DNA of 64,000 bases. Source: Halomonas sp. (GTDB taxonomy: Bacteria; Pseudomonadota; Gammaproteobacteria; Pseudomonadales; Halomonadaceae). Position 1 is the first letter of the stretch, and each line of letters opens with the position of its first letter. The position numbers and the translations under genes were made by a program. The DNA lies in contig NZ_JAJUFQ010000001.1 in assembly GCF_029263665.1 (NCBI RefSeq), positions 186,001 to 250,000 on the forward strand, given 5' to 3'. This document shows positions 54,200 to 61,947 of this stretch, piece by piece. The notes under the pieces are model-generated. The model was not told where the DNA came from. It worked only from the letters and a program-made list of their open reading frames with translations, and did not search any database.

Positions 54200-54669
54200 A
54201 CCCAGTCCTCCGAATACTGAATACCTATTACGGTAGTCTGGTGCCCTGGCTCAACCAGCGCTCTCTCGATGTCGTGCTGCTACTGATGCGGGTTGTCGTC
54301 GGTAGTGTCTTCTTCATGTCCGCCCTGACCAAAGTCGATGGCTTCGCCCTGGCTGACAGCACGATCTTTCTCTTCCAGTATGAATACGACCTGCCACTCG
54401 TTCCTCCTGCATTGGCAGCCTACCTGGCCACCTTTGCCGAATTTTCCCTGTCGCTGCTGCTGTGGTCAGGCCTGGCCACTCGATTGGCAGCCCTGGGGTT
54501 GTTCATCATGACGTTGGTGATAGAAATCTTCGTCTATCCCGAAGCCTGGGTGACACATGGCTTATGGGCAGCCAGCCTGTTGACCCTGTTGCTTCGCGGC
54601 CCTGGAAAAGTCTCCCTGGATTGCCTGATCCAGCACCTGTGCCGATCGCGTCAGCACCAGGAGAAGTAA
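54196..54669 (+). CDS. DoxX-family membrane protein
   Basis: A 157-residue membrane protein with four helices and the DoxX start 'LLLMRVVVGSVFFMSALTKVDGF'. DoxX proteins often end bufferin and related metal-stress operons; the role is unclear, possibly electron supply or membrane thiol chemistry. The ATGA overlap with bufC ties it to the operon. A hairpin terminator follows three bases after the stop. Confidence 0.88.
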   Translation: MNPVLRILNTYYGSLVPWLNQRSLDVVLLLMRVVVGSVFFMSALTKVDGFALADSTIFLFQYEYDLPLVPPALAAYLATFAEFSLSLLLWSGLATRLAALGLFIMTLVIEIFVYPEAWVTHGLWAASLLTLLLRGPGKVSLDCLIQHLCRSRQHQEK

Positions 54670-54671
54670 GC

Positions 54672-54706
54672 GGTGCGCAGGAAGACACCATATCTTCCTG
54701 CGCACC
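54672..54706. terminator. Bidirectional terminator after the bufferin operon
   Basis: A perfect 14-base stem, 54672-54685 with 54693-54706, around a seven-base loop, between converging genes. Confidence 0.8.
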
Positions 54707-54716
54707 AGCATACGGG

Positions 54717-56081
54717 TCAGGATCGCAACGAGGCGGAAAGAGGAGCGGAAGGAGATGGCCATGCAGCGTCATCATTCAAGGACCACTTGGATGATTCGGG
54801 CAGTTTCATTCCTCCCCATAAGGCCAGCAGGGAGATCGCGATCAAATAGAACGCCGGCGACAACTGAAGCCCCGTGATATCAATCAGCCATGTCGCCACC
54901 AGTGGTGCTGTACCACCGAAAATCGTGTAAGCCACGTTGTAGCACAGTGCCGATGCGGTATAGCGCACCCGTGTCGGAAACTGTTCGGACAGCAATACTG
55001 CTGTGACCACACCACAGATCACTGCTCCCACGGCCATCATGGAAGCTCCCAGCATGGCACTCCATAGCTCTCCCTTGCCTGCCAGGATATAGGCAGGGAA
55101 TACAGCGAAGATCAAGCTCAGACAGGCGGTCAGTATTGTCTTGCGACGCCCTACCCAGTCGGCATAACGACCGATGATCGGACAAAGTACTGCAGCGAAA
55201 ACCAGCGCGCCCAGGCTGGCCATCAAGGCGACGCTACGCGATGCACCACCAACCACCTGCATGTATGTCGCGAAATAGGTAGTGAACATGTAAAACGATA
55301 GCGCCGTCGCGGAGATGAACGCACTCAGGCATACCAGGGTCGTCCCATGCTGGCTGAGCGTTTCTCTCAATGGTGCATGAGGTGATTCCGGCTCTGCCTG
55401 CAAGGCCTGAAAGGCAGGCGACTCATCAAGCTTCAGGCGCATGTAGAGGCCAACCAGCCCCAGCGGAGCAGCCACCAGAAACGGAACTCGCCAGCCCCAG
55501 CGTTGCAAGGTGTCTTCCGACATGACAAGACCAACGACATACGCCAATGCTGCCGCCGTGGCAAAGGCGAGGAATGTGGAAACCGGCACAAAGCTGCCAT
55601 AGCGCGCTTTCCGCTCGCGAGGTGCATGTTCCATGACAAAGGCACAGGCTCCAGCATATTCCCCTCCCGCCGAGAACCCCTGCATACAACGCGCCAACGC
55701 CAGCAGCAGCGGCGCAAAAAGGCCAATGCTGGCATAGGTGGGCAGGAGTCCTATCAACGTGGTGGACCCGGCCATCAACAGCACCGTGACCGACAATACA
55801 CGCTTGCGCCCGACCCGATCTCCGAGCATGCCAAAGAAGATGCCCCCCAGAGGCCTGAGAGCAAAGGAAACGGCGAAGACAGCAAAGGTCTGTAGTAGTG
55901 CCAGAGTCGGGTTTCCGGGAGGAAAGAAGTGCTGGGCAATGATCACGGCAAGAAAGCCATATATGGCAAAGTCGAACCACTCGACGAAGTTGCCAATGGC
56001 AGAGGCCGCGATCACTTTGCGCAGCGTTGCAATACTGACATTATCTGAGTTCAGCTCAGATGTGGCAGGAGATACGGACAT
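54717..56081 (-). CDS. MFS transporter, metabolite:H+ symporter (MHS) family
   Basis: A 454-residue 12-helix symporter of the KgtP/ProP/ShiA branch. Helix 2-3 loop 'FGMLGDRVGRKRVL', 'RCMQGFSAGGEYAGACAFVMEHAP' and 'GRYADWVGRRKTIL' are the MHS marks. Substrates of the branch include 2-oxoglutarate, citrate, proline and betaine; osmolyte uptake would suit a halophile, but the sequence does not decide. GGAG seven bases upstream fixes the start. Confidence 0.88.
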   Translation of the reverse strand: MSVSPATSELNSDNVSIATLRKVIAASAIGNFVEWFDFAIYGFLAVIIAQHFFPPGNPTLALLQTFAVFAVSFALRPLGGIFFGMLGDRVGRKRVLSVTVLLMAGSTTLIGLLPTYASIGLFAPLLLALARCMQGFSAGGEYAGACAFVMEHAPRERKARYGSFVPVSTFLAFATAAALAYVVGLVMSEDTLQRWGWRVPFLVAAPLGLVGLYMRLKLDESPAFQALQAEPESPHAPLRETLSQHGTTLVCLSAFISATALSFYMFTTYFATYMQVVGGASRSVALMASLGALVFAAVLCPIIGRYADWVGRRKTILTACLSLIFAVFPAYILAGKGELWSAMLGASMMAVGAVICGVVTAVLLSEQFPTRVRYTASALCYNVAYTIFGGTAPLVATWLIDITGLQLSPAFYLIAISLLALWGGMKLPESSKWSLNDDAAWPSPSAPLSASLRS

Positions 56082-56396
56082 CTCAGTACTCCATTCCAGG
56101 ATGAACGATACGTTGTTATTGATATATCGTTGTTGCTAAATCGTTGTTGAATAACCCCTCCATGGTGACGGCGTTTGCTATTCAATGACGTTCAGATTCC
56201 GACAGCATCTTGTCTCTTTCCCACCCTTTCTCGTGTCTTGGCTGTTCTTTTTTCTGTATGAATGCCCTTTGCTGCCCCCCACAAACAACACCGCCGCTCC
56301 GAAGAGCAGCGGTGTTGTTTGTGGGATGAACAAGTGTTTTATAGGGTGATAATACATGCCCCGATACGACAGGACAGCATCAATCATGGTGTGGCA
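56082..56396. other. Gap between MHS and symporter genes
   Basis: About 315 bases with no gene. Next to the MHS gene start lie direct repeats TCGTTGTTG at 56127-56135 and 56141-56149, plus CGTTGTT at 56111-56117, possibly regulator half sites. The second half holds the large hairpin listed next. Confidence 0.6.
56278..56325 (-). terminator. Large hairpin with cUUCGg loop downstream of the symporter gene
   Basis: A 17-pair perfect outer stem (56278-56294 with 56309-56325), one mismatch, then GCTC/GAGC closing a four-base loop. Read on the minus strand the loop is C-UUCG-G, a very stable tetraloop. It lies 71 bases after the symporter stop and is probably its terminator, though no T-run follows. 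Confidence 0.7.
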
Positions 56397-57887
56397 TCAA
56401 TTGCTCGATTTCTCCAGGGAAGCCATCTCATCGCGAGCAGGCATCAGCAACGACCCAACCACTGCAATGGCCGTGTTGACGAGCAGGCCAATCACTCCAG
56501 CATGTACCCCATACACCTTGCCGATACCCGCCAGGGCCATGCCTCCTGCCAGCAAGGCGCCGATCAACATGCCGTAGAACACGGGCAGGCTCTGCATGCG
56601 TTTCCAGTACAGTCCAATGATGAATGCTGGGGCAATCTGAATCAGCAGTTCAAACTTGAGAACAAAGATATTCACCAGCAACGTTGGTGGGTTCCAGGCA
56701 AGAATCAACAAGCCCCCAACCGCCACCAGGCCACAGATCTTGCCTACCATCAGCGCCCGCTGTTCACTGGCCTGAGGGCGGATATGGCGCCTGTAGATAT
56801 CATTGGAAATGATCGATGAGAACGACAGCAGCACCGAATCCGCCGTGGAGACGATTGCCGCCACCACACCGCCGAACAACAGAATCATCATCACGTAGAA
56901 GAACGGATTGATGGCCGCGACATCATTGGCAATACGTCCAACGAGTTGCTCGGATTGCGTATCGGAGAGGCCGGGATAAAGCTGGATACCGATGATGCCG
57001 ACAACGAAGATCACCGCCGTCGTGACCAGCGGCATCCATGCCATGCGAGCCAGAGAACGCCTCAACGTCTGCGTATTCTCGGCCGCATAGATGCGCTGGA
57101 TAGCATGGGGATAGACCGCCGCTCCAATGCCGACCAGCACCAGAATGGAGATCCAGCTGACAGAACTCTCCAGCGGTGGAACAGCAGCCTTGTCGGGTTG
57201 CTCCGCGACCACATAGGTAAAGGCATCCCCCAGGTGACCACCGATCAAGTACAGGCCACCCGCGACCAGCACGGCCACCCCCAGCAGCAAGGCGATACCC
57301 TGCATGACATCGGTGAAAGCCACGGCGCGCATCCCCCCCATCCAGGAGTAGGCCAGCATCACGAACACGAAGCCTAGCATCGCAATCTGATAAGGCACCG
57401 TCCCCCCCGTGAGCCCGGAGATGCCGTGCCCCATTGCCACCAGTTGCTCAAGCAGGTAGTTACCAAGCCCCCATAGCATGAGCAGAGCGGAAAGCAAAGT
57501 GATGGCCGGCGAACCGAAGCGGTAACGCAGCCAATCGGTGGGCGTCAGAAACTGCTGGCGCTTGGCAATGTTATGCAGGCGCGGGGCAAAGAGCATATAG
57601 CCCGCGATGATGATGGTCATGAACATCACCGATTGCCACCAGGCAAAACCCATGCGGTAGGCGGCAGGCGCGTAGCCAACGATGTTGTTACCACTGTATT
57701 GGGTGGCATACAGAGTAAAGAACAGCACCACGATACCCAGGTGGCGGCCTGCAAGATAATAGCTCTGCATGTCTTCGCGCACACCAGGGCGGCTGTAACT
57801 CACCCAGAAACCAATACCCAGCATCATCAGGGCATAGGCAATCAATACGAGGATGCCGGGAGTACCGGCAAAAGTTAACTCTTGCAC
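56397..57887 (-). CDS. Sodium:solute symporter family (SSS/PanF-like) transporter
   Basis: A 496-residue symporter with about 13 helices. It shows 'SYYLAGRHLGIVVLFFTLYATQYSGNNIVGYAPAAY', 'YSWMGGMRAVAFTDVMQGIALL' (the SSS signature region) and 'AAIVSTADSVLLSFSSIISNDIY', all strong family marks. The substrate may be pantothenate, an amino acid or a carboxylate. The best start is GTG at 57887 with AGGAG seven bases upstream; a longer frame from 57941 overlaps the preceding gene. It forms a pair with the small membrane gene in front. Confidence 0.9.
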   Translation of the reverse strand: MQELTFAGTPGILVLIAYALMMLGIGFWVSYSRPGVREDMQSYYLAGRHLGIVVLFFTLYATQYSGNNIVGYAPAAYRMGFAWWQSVMFMTIIIAGYMLFAPRLHNIAKRQQFLTPTDWLRYRFGSPAITLLSALLMLWGLGNYLLEQLVAMGHGISGLTGGTVPYQIAMLGFVFVMLAYSWMGGMRAVAFTDVMQGIALLLGVAVLVAGGLYLIGGHLGDAFTYVVAEQPDKAAVPPLESSVSWISILVLVGIGAAVYPHAIQRIYAAENTQTLRRSLARMAWMPLVTTAVIFVVGIIGIQLYPGLSDTQSEQLVGRIANDVAAINPFFYVMMILLFGGVVAAIVSTADSVLLSFSSIISNDIYRRHIRPQASEQRALMVGKICGLVAVGGLLILAWNPPTLLVNIFVLKFELLIQIAPAFIIGLYWKRMQSLPVFYGMLIGALLAGGMALAGIGKVYGVHAGVIGLLVNTAIAVVGSLLMPARDEMASLEKSSN

Positions 57888-57891
57888 CTTG

Positions 57892-58188
57892 TCACTCCTG
57901 TTCCGCGTCGTTGGCCGGTTCGATGTCGTCGTCGGAATCACTCCATTGAGTGATACAAGCCCAGCTCAGAAAGGCACATAGGACTATCGAGCCTACAACG
58001 GCAATCAGCGCCCATAACGGCAACCCCAGCACAATGGGCTGTAGGGTTCCAGGCGGCCAGTACCAGGGAACAGAAATGGCAATGATGAGACCGATGACGA
58101 TCCAGATCCAGGGCTTACGGACAGGCTCTCTATTCGGGGCATCGGAGACGCTGGCGTGTTTGCGTCGTGGAGACATATGTTGGGACAT
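57892..58188 (-). CDS. Small two-helix membrane protein paired with the symporter
   Basis: A 98-residue protein with a basic N-terminus (about 1-25), two transmembrane helices (near 28-44 and 53-75) and an acidic tail (residues 83-98). Short membrane proteins of the DUF3311 type often sit directly before SSS symporters and are thought to be partners; I assign this one only by size, topology and a four-base gap to the symporter start. No clear ribosome binding site; 58176 is an alternative start. Confidence 0.65.
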   Translation of the reverse strand: MSQHMSPRRKHASVSDAPNREPVRKPWIWIVIGLIIAISVPWYWPPGTLQPIVLGLPLWALIAVVGSIVLCAFLSWACITQWSDSDDDIEPANDAEQE

Positions 58189-58327
58189 GGGTTGTGTTCT
58201 GCTTTTTTATTGGCAAGGGGGTTCGTTTTCCTGAAAGGAAATTTCGTTGCAACTCGTATTATTGGAATAATGGCTATAACAGCATGAGACAGTGGTTACG
58301 TGACCGCAATTCGACAATCAGGAACCT

Positions 58328-58350
58328 AGGCTTCGTGAATGACGAAGCCT
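58328..58350. terminator. Stem-loop upstream of the small membrane gene
   Basis: AGGCTTCGT pairs with ACGAAGCCT around five bases. It may belong to the 3' region of the universal stress gene, downstream of the T-tailed hairpin. Confidence 0.4.
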
Positions 58351-58369
58351 GGAAAAGACATGTTGACAT

Positions 58370-58402
58370 AAAAATACCCCTGGATTCGAAAGATCCCAGG
58401 GG
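58370..58402 (-). terminator. Rho-independent terminator of the universal stress gene
   Basis: On the minus strand CCCCTGG pairs with CCAGGGG and is followed by T-rich sequence (TATTTTTA). It begins 37 bases after the stop. Confidence 0.82.
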
Positions 58403-58438
58403 CTCACCAGTGTTGATCGATGTCAGATCATGTATCGA

Positions 58439-59293
58439 CTAACGTAGCAGCAACACGGGCGTTCCGGCCGAACGCAACACACTGGTTGTCGTGCTACCTA
58501 CCAGCAATTGACGAATACGTGAATGCCCATAGGCCCCCATCACCAGCATATCGATGTCATGCTCCTGCTGATAGGCCCGCAAGGTCTCTTCCACTTCCCC
58601 TGCACGAATATCTCCTTCAGCGACATGCCCCGCATGGCGCAATGTCTCCAGAGCCCAGTCCAGTTGCGAACGGTTGTCGCCTGTATCGGCTCCGACCATG
58701 AGCACATGACAATCGATACCCTTGAACAGGGGGCTGGAAGCCAGCATTTCCACTCCCGTGCGGGTCGTCTTGCTGCCATCAAAGGCAATCATCACACGCT
58801 CGGGAGCCTTGAACACTGACGGTACCATCAGGATAGGCCGATGCATGCCACGTACTACGCGTTCCAGGTTGGAGCCAAGATGCTCACTATCCAGGCCAGC
58901 ACTCTCGCCACGCTTGCCAATCACCAACAGGCGAATGTCTCCCTCCAGCTCAATCAAAGTCTCGACCAGAGTCCCATTACGCTGGCGGCTACAGGGCTCC
59001 TCGATGCCATCTTGCCGAGCCCGCTCTATCGCAGCCTTGAGCATCAGGCGGCCGTGCTCCTGCGCGACCTTGGCCCGGCGTTCATCGAGCTCGGCCAGTT
59101 CTTCCAGCAGATGCTCCCGGGAGCCCAGACCAATGGTACCGGATAGATCGGCTTCGGCAGTCTGGGGGTGATTGTCGACCACGTGCACAAAGGTCAAGGG
59201 CGTATCCAGCGCCTTGCTTGCCCAGGCAGCGTAATCACAGATGGCTTCAGAAAACTGCGAGCCATCGATAGCGGCCATTACTTGTTCTGTCAT
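58439..59293 (-). CDS. Tandem-domain universal stress protein
   Basis: A 284-residue cytoplasmic protein with two UspA domains (about 1-155 and 160-284). The second carries the ATP-binding pattern G-2x-G-9x-GS in 'GAYGHSRIRQLLVGSTTTS'. The first has 'GKRGESAGLDSEHLGSNLE', a near match. This UspE-like architecture is common in stress survival. It is a single gene divergent from the phosphotransferase; the 240-base space between them is AT-rich near the start and shows no clear site. Confidence 0.93.
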   Translation of the reverse strand: MTEQVMAAIDGSQFSEAICDYAAWASKALDTPLTFVHVVDNHPQTAEADLSGTIGLGSREHLLEELAELDERRAKVAQEHGRLMLKAAIERARQDGIEEPCSRQRNGTLVETLIELEGDIRLLVIGKRGESAGLDSEHLGSNLERVVRGMHRPILMVPSVFKAPERVMIAFDGSKTTRTGVEMLASSPLFKGIDCHVLMVGADTGDNRSQLDWALETLRHAGHVAEGDIRAGEVEETLRAYQQEHDIDMLVMGAYGHSRIRQLLVGSTTTSVLRSAGTPVLLLR

Positions 59294-59535
59294 TGCATCA
59301 TCCTGCAGCTGGCAATTGGCTGGTCTTCTTTTTATCTACATCCTGTTTACACCATCGACCAACATCACGTCACGGCCCTTGGCCTATTTTTCCCGCAACA
59401 TGGCAAGGTCATGTTATCGCGCCAATGATGAGTAAAAAGTACTAGCGGAAAAATACTTTCAGAAAAGAACTTGAAGAAAGGTTGTAAGGATCAGGTGACC
59501 TTGGCGACCTAACCTAAACGTCACAGGAATGCGAC

Positions 59536-60636
59536 ATGCCCTCTTATGCCCAGACAGTGGCCACTCCCCATCCCGCACCTCCTCTGAATGCGTTGCACCA
59601 GAGCCTCGAACGCCAAGGTTGGCTCATACCGAAAAGCGCGCTCATCGCCATGGCAGATACCGGACTGGCTCACTGGCACGTACGTATCAGACGCCCCCGG
59701 GGAGATTGGGTGGCACGCATTCCCAAGCAGAGCCAGATGCAGCTCTCTGCCTATGACAACCTGTCCTACCAGTCGACATGCTTCGAGCGCGCTCAGGCCA
59801 GTGGCCATACCCCCCGATTGCATGGCGTGCTGCCCTGCGATGAACAACTTCCGAGAGGAGCTCTGCTGGTAGAAGCCATCGAAGGACGCCCAGCCAAGTT
59901 GCCTGACGACTTGCCGAGTCTGGCGCAAGCGCTGGCCAGCCTCCATCGCCTGCCCTTGCCACCGGAGAACAGGCGCACTCCCCTGCTGACGCCAGCCAAT
60001 CCTTGGCATGAAATGCTCAAGGAGATACGCACCCAGGCAAGTCATCTGGATGCAGCCCAGTTGAATAGCACCAGCCATGACCAGATTCACCGAGCTCTGG
60101 AAAACCTGCCCAAGGCCATCAACCTGTCGACCATAGGCCTGATCAGTTTCGATGCCCATCCCGGAAATTTCCTCATCGAACGCAGTGGTCGTGCGGTGCT
60201 GGTCGACCTTGAAAAGTGCCGTTATTCCCTACCAGGTTTCGACTTGGCCCATCTCAGTCTGTATACCTCCACCACCTGGGACATCAACACCCAAGCTGTG
60301 CTGACCCGTGCGCAGGTCGTTTCGCTGTATCAGCACTGGCAGTCATGTATGCAAGAACACCGTAAACTTTTTCCGTGGCAGGAGCTGATGGCCTGCCGCC
60401 GGGCCATGTGGTTATGGTCATTGACCTGGTGCGCCAAATGGCGTGCAACGAATTCACAGCAAGTGGATAGCGAACATCGTGGAGAAGATTGGTCGAATCA
60501 CCTCAGTGATGATGCCCTTGTCACTCATGTGCGCGAGCGCGTCGAGCATTATCTGTCATCGCCTGTTATCGAACACGTCGCCCGTGAACTCGATGCTCTC
60601 GATCAACACGCGCCTTCCTCAGATCACATTCAATAA
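59536..60636 (+). CDS. APH/choline-kinase-like phosphotransferase, possibly thiamine kinase
   Basis: A 366-residue kinase-fold protein. The catalytic Brenner-type motif is 'ISFDAHPGNFLIE' (Asp206, Asn211), with the metal pair Asp224 and Glu226 in 'LVDLEKC'. The usual His two residues before the Asp is Ser here. 'DLAHLSLYTSTTWD' and a C-terminal helical region complete the choline/thiamine kinase shape. It lies 24 bases before a YnjB-like gene, in one operon with a transporter predicted to move thiamine, so a salvage kinase for the imported compound is plausible. That link is inference. Confidence 0.75.
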   Translation: MPSYAQTVATPHPAPPLNALHQSLERQGWLIPKSALIAMADTGLAHWHVRIRRPRGDWVARIPKQSQMQLSAYDNLSYQSTCFERAQASGHTPRLHGVLPCDEQLPRGALLVEAIEGRPAKLPDDLPSLAQALASLHRLPLPPENRRTPLLTPANPWHEMLKEIRTQASHLDAAQLNSTSHDQIHRALENLPKAINLSTIGLISFDAHPGNFLIERSGRAVLVDLEKCRYSLPGFDLAHLSLYTSTTWDINTQAVLTRAQVVSLYQHWQSCMQEHRKLFPWQELMACRRAMWLWSLTWCAKWRATNSQQVDSEHRGEDWSNHLSDDALVTHVRERVEHYLSSPVIEHVARELDALDQHAPSSDHIQ

Positions 60637-60660
60637 CATCATTGACCCAAGGAAAGCCTG

Positions 60661-61947
60661 ATGTCATATCCCTCACAGCACTTCTCCCGACAGAAGTTCT
60701 CGCCATTGCGTCTCCTTGGTCTCGTCTCGGCACTGGCGTTGGCAACGCTGTTCAGCGCAGCCCTGTCCAGCACGGCCCTATCCAGCACGACAATGGCACC
60801 CAGCGATGAGCTGCAAGACTGGGCCGCCATCGAGAACGCTGCCCATGGCCAGACCGTGTACTGGAATGCCTGGGGAGGAGATACCAATGTCAATGCCTAC
60901 ATCAGTTGGGTCGGGGCTCAGCTCAAGAGTGCGTATGACATCGATCTGGTGCACGTCAAACTGGACGATACTGCAGCTGCCGTATCGCGGGTCGTGGCAG
61001 AGAAAGCCGCAGGTAACGATGAACAGGGCGCTATCGACCTGATCTGGATCAACGGCGAGAACTTCGCCGCGATGAAGAAGAACGATCTACTGTTCGGCCC
61101 CATGGCAGAGCGCTTGCCCAATTTCGCGCTGACATCTCCCGACACTCATACGGAGATGACAACCGACTTCACGGTAGCAACAGAGGGCTATGAATCGCCC
61201 TGGGGCAAGGCCCAGCTTACCTTCTACTACGACGCCGACAAGGTTGATTCGCCACCACGCAGCATGACCGAGTTGCTGGATTGGACCCGGCAACACCCGG
61301 GGCGCTTCACCTACCCATTGGTCCCGGATTTCCTCGGCTCGACGTTTCTCAAGCAGGCCCTGATCGCGCTGACCGAGGACCCGGAGGTACTTGCCCACCC
61401 TGCCAGTGAAGCCGATGCGGACACCGTACTTGCACCCTTGTGGGATTATCTGGACCAGTTGCACCCTTATCTGTGGCGCAAGGGGCGCCACTTCCCCGCC
61501 TCAGGTCCCAAGCTCAAGAGCCTGATGGGAGATGGAGAAGTATGGCTGGCCTTTACCTTCAACCCGGCAGAACCGGCTGCAGCGGTGTCCAGTTACCAGT
61601 TGCCCCCCTCCACACGCAGCTATGTGCTCGATGGAGGCAGCATCGGCAATGTCCATTTTGTCGCCATCCCCTTCAATGCCAGCCACAAGGCCGGTGCCAT
61701 GGTCACGGCCAACTTCCTGCTGTCACCCGAGGCCCAGGCGTACAAGCAGCGTCTCGATGTCTGGGGCGACCCTACCGTGCTGGATCTGGAAGTATTGAGC
61801 GAATCCCAGAAGCAGGCTCTCACCCCTGCGGATGACCAGGCTGCCCGCCTGCCCACACAAGCCCTGAGCCAGACGCTTCCGGAACCTCATCCGAGCTGGA
61901 TGGAAGCGGCGGAGGCTGGCTGGCTCAAGCATTATGGCCAACGCTGA
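60661..61947 (+). CDS. ynjB: YnjB-like ABC substrate-binding protein
   Basis: A 428-residue periplasmic binding protein with a signal segment (about 15-42). 'VYWNAWGGDTNVNAYISWVGAQL' at the start, 'LIWINGENFAAMKKNDLLFGP' and 'WGKAQLTFYYDADKV' in the middle are the YnjB marks. YnjBCD of E. coli is a predicted thiamine-type importer, not proven. The next gene overlaps its end by 14 bases. Confidence 0.9.
   Translation: MSYPSQHFSRQKFSPLRLLGLVSALALATLFSAALSSTALSSTTMAPSDELQDWAAIENAAHGQTVYWNAWGGDTNVNAYISWVGAQLKSAYDIDLVHVKLDDTAAAVSRVVAEKAAGNDEQGAIDLIWINGENFAAMKKNDLLFGPMAERLPNFALTSPDTHTEMTTDFTVATEGYESPWGKAQLTFYYDADKVDSPPRSMTELLDWTRQHPGRFTYPLVPDFLGSTFLKQALIALTEDPEVLAHPASEADADTVLAPLWDYLDQLHPYLWRKGRHFPASGPKLKSLMGDGEVWLAFTFNPAEPAAAVSSYQLPPSTRSYVLDGGSIGNVHFVAIPFNASHKAGAMVTANFLLSPEAQAYKQRLDVWGDPTVLDLEVLSESQKQALTPADDQAARLPTQALSQTLPEPHPSWMEAAEAGWLKHYGQR

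Noticed and set aside
59440..59536. TPP riboswitch before the kinase-transporter operon
   Set aside because: The conserved CUGAGA and the P4/P5-side consensus of a THI box are not present in the leader.
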